Source of the DNA: an uncultured Robinsoniella sp.
Lineage (GTDB): Bacteria; Bacillota; Clostridia; Lachnospirales; Lachnospiraceae
Length of the DNA: 64,000 nt
Reading direction: 5' to 3'
Assembly: GCA_900539655.1 (NCBI GenBank)
Contig: UQCR01000010.1
Location: forward strand, 27,199-91,198
Shown here: positions 44,181 to 53,893 of the stretch, piece after piece
Layout: each line of letters begins with the position of its first letter
Position numbering within the stretch: the first letter of the stretch is position 1
Notes under the pieces: model-generated
The model's database searches: none
Told to the model about the DNA's origin: nothing
Seen by the model: only the letters and a program-made list of their open reading frames with translations
Translations under genes and position numbers: made by a program

Positions 44181-45710
44181 TTATTCCTTTACGATTCCGT
44201 AATTATTTTCTGCAGACCAGCCATTTTCAGCCTTCACCTCATCCAGTACTTCCTTGTAGGAATCGTTTACCATCTTACCAAATTCTTCGGTAGATAATCC
44301 GCCTTCCAGATACTGCTGGCCTGCCCTGTGGAAGTAAGTACGCAATTTTTCATTGATTCCTGTATAATAAGCCATACGCAAAGGCTCTTCTGTAATTATA
44401 AAACCGCTTAAACTGTCCGGAAGTTTTGTTGTATTTGCCAGCGGAATTCTGCAGATGCCATCCGCAAACTTTTTCTGGATATCCGGTGAAGACATATACT
44501 GTACAAATTTAACAGCTGCCTCTAATCTGGCATTGTCTTCTTCCAGGTTTTTGTTAATTGCATATATGATGTCCGGCTGTCCTCCCAGAATTACAGATTT
44601 CTCCATTGCATATTCCGAGGTGTCTTTCGTTATAACCGGAACCGGCATTACTTCGTATTTAAAGTCATCTCCTACCGCATCCTGGATCTGACTCAGATTT
44701 GTTGACAACGCCTGAACCATTGCAACTTCCCCTCTCATGAACATATCCAGTGCTGATTTCTGATCCAGTCCATTGTAATCACTGGTCCAGTACTGCGAAA
44801 ATTCCTTCATCATATCAAATCCTTTTTCCAGCTGAGGACTTGTAAAATCAATCTTTCCTTCATCATATCCCTTTGCAATTTCACCTAACTCGATATATCC
44901 ATTGCCCGATTCGTCCAGTTCCTTCACAAGCCCCTCGTCTAACTGGCTGGAAACGGAATTGTTAAACCAGAGCCAGGAGAGGTCTCCTATCGTTGCATTT
45001 GGGAATCCAAAAGGTATCGTTCCGGAATCTTTGAGCTTTTTGCAGGCATCCATAAATTCAGCCCATGTCTCCGGCTTCTTCACACCTGCTTTTTCAAAGA
45101 GATCCATATTACAGAAGATACGAACTACGCTTGTGGAAGAGGGATAGCCCGGTACTACATTATCCGGAAGTTCCATTCTCTCTAAGATTGAATCCGGAAG
45201 AGTTTCTTTCCATGGCTTACCGGGATCATATGCACTTTCCTTGTCATAGAGATCTTTGAAATTATACAGCCAGCCGCTGTCGTAATCCGAAGTGATATTA
45301 TAGAGAATATCCGTATACACATCCGGCCCTTCTCCTGCGGAAAACTGAGTTGTCAGCCAGGTTCGGTAATCTCCTGTAGGTATGGACTCGAACTCCACCT
45401 GAATACCGGTATCGTCTGTAAATGCTTTGATTATATCCTGAGTCAGCTGGTTAGCTTTCTCATCCGTACCCAGATCCTGTACAAACTTTAACGTCACATT
45501 TTCTCCGCTGTCTGCTTTCTTCTCTCCATCTGCAGACTCATCTTCTTTTGCCTTTTCTGTCTGATCTGCCGCACTTTTCGTTTCCGTTTCATTCACTTCC
45601 GTTGTTTTACTGCTTCCTTTGCCACCACCTGATGATGCACATCCGGCAAGCATTCCGGTTACCATAGCACCGCTTAAAAGAATTGCAATTAGTTTTTTCT
45701 TCATTTTCAT
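44181..45710 (-). CDS. Sugar ABC transporter substrate-binding lipoprotein
   Basis: 509 residues. Lipoprotein signal MKMKKKLIAILLSGAMVTGM followed by LAGC, then a Ser/Thr/Glu-rich linker and a family 1 solute-binding domain (VTLKFVQDLGTDEKANQLTQ, DVYTDILYNITSDYDSGWLY, GEVAMVQALSTNLSQI). It captures the sugar for the two permeases upstream. AGGAGG precedes the start. Confidence 0.93.
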   Translation of the reverse strand: MKMKKKLIAILLSGAMVTGMLAGCASSGGGKGSSKTTEVNETETKSAADQTEKAKEDESADGEKKADSGENVTLKFVQDLGTDEKANQLTQDIIKAFTDDTGIQVEFESIPTGDYRTWLTTQFSAGEGPDVYTDILYNITSDYDSGWLYNFKDLYDKESAYDPGKPWKETLPDSILERMELPDNVVPGYPSSTSVVRIFCNMDLFEKAGVKKPETWAEFMDACKKLKDSGTIPFGFPNATIGDLSWLWFNNSVSSQLDEGLVKELDESGNGYIELGEIAKGYDEGKIDFTSPQLEKGFDMMKEFSQYWTSDYNGLDQKSALDMFMRGEVAMVQALSTNLSQIQDAVGDDFKYEVMPVPVITKDTSEYAMEKSVILGGQPDIIYAINKNLEEDNARLEAAVKFVQYMSSPDIQKKFADGICRIPLANTTKLPDSLSGFIITEEPLRMAYYTGINEKLRTYFHRAGQQYLEGGLSTEEFGKMVNDSYKEVLDEVKAENGWSAENNYGIVKE

Positions 45711-45772
45711 TTCCTCCTTTTATATAAAGTCTGGTCCACATGAACCGACCCTATTTCTCTACTTTCGTATTA

Positions 45773-46588
45773 TCACCCTTTTACGGATCCCTGAGTCAGC
45801 CCTGCTACAAAAGATTTGCTGGCAAAACAAAAAAGAATGATCAGCGGCATGGATGCAATGATATATCCGGAAAATAAAACACCATTCCCATCGTTAACGG
45901 ATGTCACCATTTTTGTAAGTGCAACTGCAATCTGCTGAGTCTTTTCACCTGTTGCTGCCACCAGCGGCCAAAGATAGTTATTCCATGCGGATAACCCCGT
46001 CATAATTGTCATCGTAGCTATAATTGGTTTTGAAAGAGGTGCTGCCACTTTCAGTAAAATTGCCATATCTCCTGCACCCTCAATCTCTGCTGCTTCAAAT
46101 AAACTTTTTGGCAGTCCTTCCATGGAGCCTCTGGTCAGAAAAGTTCCCATGGCGACACTGTAGGCAGTAGGCGGTAAAATCAACCCCCAGTATGTATTGT
46201 ATAATTTCAGCTCAGATATCTGGATAAACTGCGGGATCAGCATTACAAAACCAGGAATCATCAGCATTGCTATAATACCATAATAAAGTACTCTGGATCC
46301 TTTAAAAGTAAACCGGACAAATGCATAGGCTGCCAATACCGAAAGTATAATGGTTAGAATAATCACTGCAAATGTAACAATAAATGAATTCATCATTGGT
46401 CTTGCCACCTGGGATAAGGCTTTTTCAAAATTAATGAATCTCCATTCCTCCGCAAATAAAAATGGATTCATTATAATTTCTTTCTGAGGCTTAAATGCAT
46501 TAATTACTAACAGATAAAACGGTGATAATGTCAGGATCAGCAATAGACCAAGGATTACTCTGCCTGAGATTTTCGCAAATATTTTCAT
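45773..46588 (-). CDS. Sugar ABC transporter permease (CUT1, MalG-like)
   Basis: 271 residues, six membrane helices; EAA loop SLFEAAEIEGAGDMAILLKV followed by AAPLSKPI. It follows the other permease by 12 bases and precedes the binding protein by 62. No ATPase in the operon. Confidence 0.93.
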   Translation of the reverse strand: MKIFAKISGRVILGLLLILTLSPFYLLVINAFKPQKEIIMNPFLFAEEWRFINFEKALSQVARPMMNSFIVTFAVIILTIILSVLAAYAFVRFTFKGSRVLYYGIIAMLMIPGFVMLIPQFIQISELKLYNTYWGLILPPTAYSVAMGTFLTRGSMEGLPKSLFEAAEIEGAGDMAILLKVAAPLSKPIIATMTIMTGLSAWNNYLWPLVAATGEKTQQIAVALTKMVTSVNDGNGVLFSGYIIASMPLIILFCFASKSFVAGLTQGSVKG

Positions 46589-46600
46589 ATGTCCCTCCTA

Positions 46601-47509
46601 CTATTCTGATAAGTCTTCACTCTTTAGGAATTTGTTATTTAACACGGTCAGAATCATTATGATAATAAATAAAATGATGCCAATGGCAGATGAATAACCC
46701 ATCTTTTTATATGTAAATCCCTGTTCATATAAATAGACTGCCGGAACCATTGTCGATGTTACCGGCCCTCCCTTTGTCAGAATATAGATGGATTCAAAAA
46801 TCTGAAGGGAGTTGATAATCGCCAATGTAATCATAAGCTTTAGCTGCCCGGATACTAACGGCAGGTCCACTTTGAGAAAACGATGAAAAATATTTGCACC
46901 ATCGATTCGGGAAGCTTCAAACACATCTTTGGAAATTGACTGTAATGCTCCAAAATAGATTAGAAACTGCATTCCTCCCAGCATGGACATTCCAAGCCAT
47001 GGAAAACCAATTGCTATGATAGATCCAAGTGCCGTCTTCGTATCTCCCAGCCAGGGGCTTGCCAGATTAGAAAGTCCGATATTATGAAGCAGGATATTCA
47101 GAACACCATTATCACCGGCAAGTATCCACTTCCATAACAAAATGATTACTACACCTGGAATAACCATAGGGAATGTAAAGGCTGTTCGGATAACATACTG
47201 CTTTTTCGCCGATTTAATGGCAAACAGCAACTCAGCAGCCAAAAGTGGAATGGACACAACGATTAGGATATATGCAATCATTACTTTCAATACCGTTAAC
47301 AGTGAACCTAAAAAAACACTGTCCTTAAACGCTGCAATATAATTGTCCAATCCCACAAACACATTCAAATTACCGCCATTCCAATTAAAGAACGACTTTT
47401 CAATTGCCATTCCAAAAGGAATGTATTTAAATGTAACCAGAAAAATGTAGATCGGAATCAAAAACAAATATGGTTTGATTAGTTTAATCCAGTTTCTTTT
47501 TTTCTGCAT
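46601..47509 (-). CDS. Sugar ABC transporter permease (CUT1, MalF-like)
   Basis: 302 residues, six membrane helices; EAA loop DVFEASRIDGANIFHRFLKV followed by DLPLVSG. First gene of the importer-sulfatase unit; the terminator at 47626 separates it from the kinase gene upstream, so it needs its own promoter in 47510-47625, the natural target of the response regulator. Confidence 0.93.
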   Translation of the reverse strand: MQKKRNWIKLIKPYLFLIPIYIFLVTFKYIPFGMAIEKSFFNWNGGNLNVFVGLDNYIAAFKDSVFLGSLLTVLKVMIAYILIVVSIPLLAAELLFAIKSAKKQYVIRTAFTFPMVIPGVVIILLWKWILAGDNGVLNILLHNIGLSNLASPWLGDTKTALGSIIAIGFPWLGMSMLGGMQFLIYFGALQSISKDVFEASRIDGANIFHRFLKVDLPLVSGQLKLMITLAIINSLQIFESIYILTKGGPVTSTMVPAVYLYEQGFTYKKMGYSSAIGIILFIIIMILTVLNNKFLKSEDLSE

Positions 47510-47625
47510 TTCTCTCTCCTCCTTTTGTACATCTTGTACGATAAAACAATTATAACAGCCCTATTTTTATATATCTTTGTATTATTTTTCTGTATTTGGT
47601 GTATTATTTTTATATTAACGCACAA

Positions 47626-47660
47626 AAAAAGGTGTATAACAAAATTTTACACACCTTTTT
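47626..47660 (-). terminator. Terminator between sensor kinase and importer genes
   Basis: AAAAAGGTGT (47626-47635) pairs perfectly with ACACCTTTTT (47651-47660); on the minus strand TTTTTTT follows. It splits the regulatory pair from its probable target operon. Confidence 0.85.
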
Positions 47661-47675
47661 ATCCATAATCAAATC

Positions 47676-49481
47676 TCACCTGCCTATTTTATCTTTCTGG
47701 GTAATGATAACCCGGCTGGCTTTACCCTCTTCACTTTCGATTCTAATTCCGCAGTCTTTTCCAAAGAGAAGCTTAATTCTGTCATTAACATTAATCAGAG
47801 CAATACCGAAACCTTTATTTTCAGGAGTGCGGATTTCCCTGGAAAACGAATTCAGCGATTCATTCAGCTCTTTCAACTGTTCTTTTGCTATACCCCTGCC
47901 ATCGTCTAAGACATAAATATCAACATACTCCCCTCTTCTTACCACACTGATATCAATTACACCTTTATGCCCTGGCTTTGGTAAAATGCCATGTACCCAT
48001 GCATTTTCCACTACCGGCTGTATCAGAAGCTTTACCGTTTCCAGCAGCGCGTCTTCTTTGGAAATATGAACTTTTAACTGCACACAATGGTCATAACGTT
48101 CATTGATAATTGCCAGATAAGACCTCACATGATTGAGTTCCGCTTCCAGGGTAGTCCTTGACTCTTTGCAATTAATACTGTAGCGCATCATATTGGAAAG
48201 ATTCTGGGTCAGATTCGCTATTGTCTCAATCTCTTCGATTTGGGCGATACAATAAATATTATCCAGTGTATTGTAGAGAAAATGAGGATTAATCTGCGCC
48301 TGCAATGCACTGAGCTGTGCCTGTTTTTCCCGCACTTCAGATAGATAAATCCTGGAACCCATCTCCTGAATCCGCTTTTTCATATTGTTGAACCGCTGTG
48401 CTATATGTCCGATCTCATCATTTGAAGAAACCTGGATAAAAGCTTCCGGTTCTTCTTCCATCGTATCCATAAAATCATTTAAAACCTTAACGGGCATCAT
48501 CAGCCGTTTGGATAAATACACGGATACCAGTATTCCAAATACGGCACAGGAAATAAAGATCAGATTAATGGTCTGTACAAGGCGGTGGACGCTTTCAAAC
48601 AGAACCCGGTTAGAATCCACGGTAGTTACCACCCACTTATATTTGGGTATATACATATTGGTGATAAAGGATTCTTTGTCCGAAATGGTAGTGTAATTTT
48701 GGTCCTTCGCCCTTTCTTCCGCTTTTTCTATCCTTCCCGCAATCTGTTCGGCACTGTCTTCCGTGATATACTGTCTGTAAATAACGTTTCCATCATAATC
48801 CGTTACCAAAATTCCTCTGTCCTGAGAATCCAGCTGCCGGAATATCCTGGATATCTCTGAAAATTTTACGGATGCCATCATAAACGGAACATAATCTTCC
48901 GTTCCCTTTGAACTTCTTGGTATCCGTTTTAAATAGAGCAAAACCTCTGATTTACTAAGACCAGGAGGTTTATAATCTTCTTTTACCGGACCATAGATAA
49001 AATCATTTTTATTTAATACCGCAAACTGCTGGTACCAGTCCGCTTCCTTGACATCAAAACGGTTTAGAAACATCCCCTCGCCCACATAGACATGATGATT
49101 TTTGTCATAATAAATCAAAACTCCGTTGACCACATTTCCCAGATTATTAATATAGATGTTATCTTTTAACTCCATCTCAAAATCAACCTGACTTTTGAGT
49201 GTCTGAAAAGTATAGGGCTCTTCACCGGAAAAACAAATACTCTCAAACAATTTCTGGTTATTACTATTCGCCACATATTGAGCGACCCGATTAAATATTG
49301 CATCCAGATCATAGGTGACTTTTGCCATTGCCTGAGAATTATAGTTTATAATCTGCTGTTTTACAAATTTCGTATTATAATAATTCACGGCCGTGGAAAT
49401 CCCTACCAGCATTACAAGCAGCAGAATAATATAGCTGGACATTACCTTCCAGTGCATCTTACTTTTTATCTTTTTAAACAT
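47676..49481 (-). CDS. YesM-type sensor histidine kinase
   Basis: 601 residues from the ATG at 49481, which follows GGAGAAG; an in-frame ATG at 49493 is possible. Membrane helix at about 12-32, a large extracellular Cache-like sensor, second membrane helix at about 295-318, HAMP, His_kinase domain with the acceptor His in QINPHFLYNTLDNI, and HATPase with DDGRGIAKEQ. It overlaps the regulator gene and should sense the sugar taken up by the neighbouring importer. Confidence 0.93.
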   Translation of the reverse strand: MFKKIKSKMHWKVMSSYIILLLVMLVGISTAVNYYNTKFVKQQIINYNSQAMAKVTYDLDAIFNRVAQYVANSNNQKLFESICFSGEEPYTFQTLKSQVDFEMELKDNIYINNLGNVVNGVLIYYDKNHHVYVGEGMFLNRFDVKEADWYQQFAVLNKNDFIYGPVKEDYKPPGLSKSEVLLYLKRIPRSSKGTEDYVPFMMASVKFSEISRIFRQLDSQDRGILVTDYDGNVIYRQYITEDSAEQIAGRIEKAEERAKDQNYTTISDKESFITNMYIPKYKWVVTTVDSNRVLFESVHRLVQTINLIFISCAVFGILVSVYLSKRLMMPVKVLNDFMDTMEEEPEAFIQVSSNDEIGHIAQRFNNMKKRIQEMGSRIYLSEVREKQAQLSALQAQINPHFLYNTLDNIYCIAQIEEIETIANLTQNLSNMMRYSINCKESRTTLEAELNHVRSYLAIINERYDHCVQLKVHISKEDALLETVKLLIQPVVENAWVHGILPKPGHKGVIDISVVRRGEYVDIYVLDDGRGIAKEQLKELNESLNSFSREIRTPENKGFGIALINVNDRIKLLFGKDCGIRIESEEGKASRVIITQKDKIGR

Positions 49482-50277
49482 GCTCTTCTCCATATAATTC
49501 CCTGTTGAGCTTTACCTTGTATTCTGTAGGACTTTCGCCTGTTACCTTTTTAAAAACTTTTGTAAAATAATGCTGATCAGGATATCCAACCTGCGCAGCT
49601 ATATCCCATATTTTACCCTGGGTCGTCATCATTAATTCCTTCGCCCGTTCCACCTTAATCTGCATAATATAGGCAGTCAGGGATATCCCTGTTCTTTTCT
49701 TAAATACCGTGGACAGGTAAGCTTCACTTATATGATATTTTAAAGCCAGACCGGAAAGCGTATACTTTTCACTGTAGTTTTTTAGGATTGTTGCTTCTAT
49801 ATCTTCTATCACAGCCTGAATATCTACACTTCTGGCTGTATCTGACATCTGCAGTTCTCCATTGGAGGCTTCTTCCATCATCCGGTTATTTTTCTGGGAC
49901 TCTAAGGATAATTCCTCCACACATTTGTGAATCGTATTATTCAATAACTGCTTGTCCACCGGCTTTAACAGATAGTCAACAGCCCGGTAAGCCAATGCCC
50001 GTTTTACATACTCAAATTCATCATACCCGGAAATCATAATAATTCTCGTCCGCTTTTCTATAGCATAAATCCGTTCGCAGAGGGTACATCCATCTTCTAT
50101 TGGAAACTTTACGTCAGAAATTACGATCTGGGGCCTGTGTTCTGAAAAAAGTTCCAGCGCCCCTTCCACCGTATCCGCCTCCAGAATCTGGGTATCTCCC
50201 TCTAACCGGCTTTGATCAATCATCTTTATAATACCCTTACGGATCCAGCGCTCGTCATCAGCTACAAGAATTATCAT
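49474..50277 (-). CDS. YesN-type response regulator with AraC DNA-binding domain
   Basis: 267 residues: receiver (IILVADDERWIRKG, phosphorylated Asp in IVISDVKFPIEDG) and two C-terminal HTH motifs (YTLSGLALKYHISEAYLSTV, GKIWDIAAQVGYPDQHYFTK). The ATG at 50277 follows AAGGAG by 7 bases; a GTG at 50286 is less likely. Its linker is shorter than in the regulator at 33798. First gene of its two-gene operon. Confidence 0.93.
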   Translation of the reverse strand: MIILVADDERWIRKGIIKMIDQSRLEGDTQILEADTVEGALELFSEHRPQIVISDVKFPIEDGCTLCERIYAIEKRTRIIMISGYDEFEYVKRALAYRAVDYLLKPVDKQLLNNTIHKCVEELSLESQKNNRMMEEASNGELQMSDTARSVDIQAVIEDIEATILKNYSEKYTLSGLALKYHISEAYLSTVFKKRTGISLTAYIMQIKVERAKELMMTTQGKIWDIAAQVGYPDQHYFTKVFKKVTGESPTEYKVKLNRELYGEEHV

Positions 50278-50362
50278 ATGTATCACTCCTTCTAATCTCT
50301 ATCCATTATACTATATAATGCTTTTTATGGAATGTCTACCGTAACTCTCTGAAATTATAAAC

Positions 50363-50920
50363 TTAACCATAACAGATAAAATAGTCCTGATAAGAAATAT
50401 TGCATTCTTCTTTTGCCGGCACAAAAAACAGTTTTTGCAATACAGCCCTTCGGAAAACTGCATAGTCCTGCGCTTTCATCAGAATCGAATCCACCTGATA
50501 ATCTGTATATACATGCAGCAGGATCTCACGCATCAGCTCCTCAAAATCATGCTCCGTTTCATATTCCGGGAGAATGTCTATCCGCAATATTCCCATCCAC
50601 TTGTCATCCACGGAATATTTCTTTGAAGGACAGATCTCCACTGTCCCTACAGGCTTTTTCCGGTCCTTATCTATAATCGTTAATCTTACAAAATCCTTCA
50701 CTTCATACCGGCTGTTCCAGTATTCCATGCATTTTAAAAAAGCATCGTAATCGGTATAGTAAAAATCATCATTACAGCTGTCCCCGTTAAAATATCTTGC
50801 AGCCTCTTTGTTGGAATAACATAAAAACAAATCTTTACTGTCGCCAGGTTCCATCTTCCTTAGAATAAAATGTTCTGTCTCATAAGACGGACATTTCGTA
50901 AATACATCATTGTTACTCAT
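50363..50920 (-). CDS. GNAT-family N-acetyltransferase
   Basis: 185 residues. Resembles RimJ/RimL-type GNAT enzymes, with TEHFILRKMEPGDSKDLFLC at the N-terminus, VRLTIIDKDRKKPVGTVEIC and LRIDILPEYETEHDFEELMR as the acceptor and acetyl-CoA side strands. The typical Q/RxxGxG/A loop is poorly kept, so cofactor binding is uncertain. The start at 50920 (MSNNDVF) follows GGAAGGGTGG; the frame is open to 51001. Substrate unknown; stand-alone. Confidence 0.78.
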   Translation of the reverse strand: MSNNDVFTKCPSYETEHFILRKMEPGDSKDLFLCYSNKEAARYFNGDSCNDDFYYTDYDAFLKCMEYWNSRYEVKDFVRLTIIDKDRKKPVGTVEICPSKKYSVDDKWMGILRIDILPEYETEHDFEELMREILLHVYTDYQVDSILMKAQDYAVFRRAVLQKLFFVPAKEECNISYQDYFICYG

Positions 50921-51124
50921 ATAAAAACCACCCTTCCATTCTAAAATCTCCTCATGTGCAACGTATATAGCTTGTTCTTTACCAAAAGTATACCAGAACA
51001 TTTGTTCGATGTAAAGATATGATTTGAAAATCTTTTATTTTTAATAATTTTTTTTATTACTGTCTTTTTCTTTTCAGACAAGGTATAATAGTCTAAACAA
51101 AAAATCAGAAAGGTGGGTGCTGCT

Positions 51125-51841
51125 ATGAAGAAATTAGGAATCATCGGAGGTATGGGACCGGAATCAACCTTATTGTATTATAAAGAAATAGCGGAACAGT
51201 TTCAAAAAAGGGACGCCTTAGGATCCTTTCCGGAACTAACCATTGAAACCGTAAATATGTATAAGATGTTAGGCTTCTGTCTGAAAGGTGATTATGAAAA
51301 CCTGGCAGGCTATTTTTCACAGGCTGTAAAAAATGCTGAATCCGCTAAAGCAGATTTTATTATCCTGGCTTCCAATACCCCGCATGTGGTTTTTGAAACA
51401 TTACAGGAAAACGCTTCCGTTCCAATGCTCAGCATTGTAGAACCGGTTTTCCACGCAGTCAGGAAGCAAAACCTGAAAAAAATTGCATGGCTTGGGACCG
51501 CTTTTACCATGGAGCAGGATTATTTCAAGAAAATATTTATAGAAAATGGCATTACAGTTCTCGTACCGAATAAACAAGAACGGGTCTTCATAGATCAGAC
51601 CATCGCCCGGGAACTGGAATTTGGAATTATTAAAGAAAATTCAAAAAAAGAAATTGATCAGATCATCAATCGTATGATTTCAGAAGACGGCATTGACGGG
51701 ATTATACTAGGATGTACGGAATTGCCGCTGATGTATGGAGACAACAGCTTTCCCGTTCCCTGTTTTGATACTATGAAATATCATATAAAAGGGATCGTAG
51801 ATTATATGTTAAGCACAGACACCGGCGATACCAGCCAATAA
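51125..51841 (+). CDS. Aspartate/glutamate racemase family protein
   Basis: 238 residues, cytoplasmic. The N-terminus KKLGIIGGMGPESTLLYYKE and the second catalytic site IILGCTELPL are typical of amino acid racemases. The first catalytic Cys, normally in C-x-N-T-x-H, is replaced: here the segment reads LASNTPH. It could be a single-cysteine racemase, as known for some YgeA relatives, or have lost racemase activity. The start at 51125 follows AAAGGTGGG; the upstream GTG is inside that site. TATAAT near 51086 suits a promoter. Confidence 0.88.
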   Translation: MKKLGIIGGMGPESTLLYYKEIAEQFQKRDALGSFPELTIETVNMYKMLGFCLKGDYENLAGYFSQAVKNAESAKADFIILASNTPHVVFETLQENASVPMLSIVEPVFHAVRKQNLKKIAWLGTAFTMEQDYFKKIFIENGITVLVPNKQERVFIDQTIARELEFGIIKENSKKEIDQIINRMISEDGIDGIILGCTELPLMYGDNSFPVPCFDTMKYHIKGIVDYMLSTDTGDTSQ

Positions 51842-51927
51842 TCTGCATTTCAACGTAAAAATATAACCTCTGAGCCATTGCCTGTTCACTATCTGTATAG
51901 CAAATGTGTAATAGCTTAGAAGTTATA

Positions 51928-52989
51928 TTATAATGAAGCTGTTGCCTGTTTTTTATTTTCATACATCTTTTTATCTATTTCACGCAGGGCATCCTGGATA
52001 TCATTGACAGCCTGATAATGAGTCATGCCATAGGCGAAACTGATCTTGCGTTCACCTAATTCCCTCATAGACTTTTCAATTGCGTCCTTTAATACTGTCT
52101 CACTTTCCTTTTTCCCCATCAGCATAAACTCGTCACCCCCGGTTCGGTAGACGGTTGCAATTTTCCTCATATTTTTAATAATGACTTCAGAAAAAAATAT
52201 TAATGCTTCATCCCCAGCCTCATGACCGAATGTGTCGTTGATGTATTTAAAATTGTTAATATCAATTAAGCACAACATGCAATCCTGTTTACTCTGTGTT
52301 TTACTGATCGCCAGATTAAACATCTGACGGTTATATGCCCCTGTTAAGGAATCAATGGCAAAAAAGTTAATATTTTGCGATATGTAATAAATTATAATGC
52401 CTAATGCAGAAAATCCATAGTTCAAGAAATAGTATCTGTATTCTACCTCTAAATAAATACTTAAGATAATAGTTACCATGATAGCCGCAATGGTTATCTG
52501 CTCCGTCTTCTTTCCCTGATCATATTTCTGAGCCGGAAAAAAGATCATAAGCACCAGATAAAATAATGTGGTAGCTGCCGGCAGGAAAAATAAGGCTCCC
52601 CGGTCATAACTGTTATCGGTTCCTATGTAAAATACAATTTTAACAAAAATGCTGATAAAACAAATGCCTGCATTTATTAATAACGGAATATAATATATCT
52701 TCTTAAATTTATCTTTATAAAAAATTCTCATTAACAGCATAGGTATAATGGAGCCGCCGGAAAAGTTAAGAAAAGAAGTAATTCTCCTCAAATACCAGAC
52801 GGATGGATCAGCCTGCATTCTGAATATAAAATCAAAAGAGGTAACTACGATCAAGATAACATTGATAAAAACAGCACTTCTGAACAAACGGTTCTGTTCT
52901 TTGCTGAATAAATAATTAATATTGATCAGATATAACAGGAACAGTAAACCGGTCAGGGGAACGGCATACGAATATATAATTCTGCTCAT
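51928..52989 (-). CDS. Membrane-anchored GGDEF diguanylate cyclase
   Basis: 353 residues: about six to seven hydrophobic helices in residues 1-200, then a GGDEF domain with FKYINDTFGHEAGDEAL and an intact VYRTGGDEFMLMG active site, so c-di-GMP synthesis is expected. The RxxD inhibitory site is not obvious. No EAL domain. The start at 52989 (MSRIIYSY) follows AGGTG; the frame is open to 53040. Stand-alone gene; the signal sensed by the membrane part is unknown. Confidence 0.9.
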   Translation of the reverse strand: MSRIIYSYAVPLTGLLFLLYLININYLFSKEQNRLFRSAVFINVILIVVTSFDFIFRMQADPSVWYLRRITSFLNFSGGSIIPMLLMRIFYKDKFKKIYYIPLLINAGICFISIFVKIVFYIGTDNSYDRGALFFLPAATTLFYLVLMIFFPAQKYDQGKKTEQITIAAIMVTIILSIYLEVEYRYYFLNYGFSALGIIIYYISQNINFFAIDSLTGAYNRQMFNLAISKTQSKQDCMLCLIDINNFKYINDTFGHEAGDEALIFFSEVIIKNMRKIATVYRTGGDEFMLMGKKESETVLKDAIEKSMRELGERKISFAYGMTHYQAVNDIQDALREIDKKMYENKKQATASL

Positions 52990-53143
52990 AATACACCTGC
53001 TCTCTGGCTTTTCATCAAAATCCGCCTCTGAATTTACCATATATATTGGTCTTAATTATTATACCAAAATAAGATATAACTGTCATTAAATATTTCTTGT
53101 TAAATGGAATTTTTTAACAGTCCTAAGATATTTCCGGTAAAAC

Positions 53144-53893
53144 TCAGCTCACTAATTCCCTTTTCATCTTCCACATCGCGAGCAGAAAACTGCATATGCA
53201 TAATCCAGTAAAGAGCAGGATAACCGGCAATAACCGTTCAGCTAAAACAGGTTCACCCATGATCAGTCCCCGAAGTGCATTTATGACATGGGTAAATGGA
53301 TTAAGCGATACCAGTATTTTCAAAATTCCCCTGAGATTATCAGCCGGGAACAGTGCAGAACTCAGGAAAAACACCGGCAATACGATAGCTGTCATAATCG
53401 TTTCATACAGGACTTCATTTGGCAGGCACAGACTGATGGTATATGCGGCTCCAGACAGAAAAAAAGCGGTCAGGAAAATGAAAATCCCAATGAGGAGGAT
53501 TCCCACAATTCCATTTTCAAAACGTACCGCAAACAGGAGGCTGATGATGCATAAGATAAACGTCTCTAACAGCGATACTAATATCGCTTCCAGCATCTGA
53601 GCCAATACTATGGAACTGCGCCGCACCGGAGAAATCAGGATACGGTAAAAACTTCCGTTGTTCTTCATAAGAAAGTTCATAATTCCGCCGCTGCTACAGG
53701 ATGAAAATGTTACCAGGAACATTACACCCGGCAGTATAAATGCCGTGTAGTTCTTTATCCCTGTTCCTTTCATGGTAGAATCGGCAACCACACTGTATAA
53801 AACCAGCCATAACATTGGCTGAAGAATAGTAATCATAATTGTAAATTTGTTTTTGAATCGCCACTTTACATTTCTCCACAACAAATTCAGCAT
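53144..53893 (-). CDS. ABC-2 type transporter permease
   Basis: 249 residues with six membrane helices; the ABC-2 signature LNPFTHVINALRGLIMGEP is near the C-terminus. It forms an exporter with the ATPase just upstream, overlapping it by seven bases. Substrate likely a drug or lipid-like compound, as in DrrAB systems. Confidence 0.9.
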   Translation of the reverse strand: MLNLLWRNVKWRFKNKFTIMITILQPMLWLVLYSVVADSTMKGTGIKNYTAFILPGVMFLVTFSSCSSGGIMNFLMKNNGSFYRILISPVRRSSIVLAQMLEAILVSLLETFILCIISLLFAVRFENGIVGILLIGIFIFLTAFFLSGAAYTISLCLPNEVLYETIMTAIVLPVFFLSSALFPADNLRGILKILVSLNPFTHVINALRGLIMGEPVLAERLLPVILLFTGLCICSFLLAMWKMKRELVS

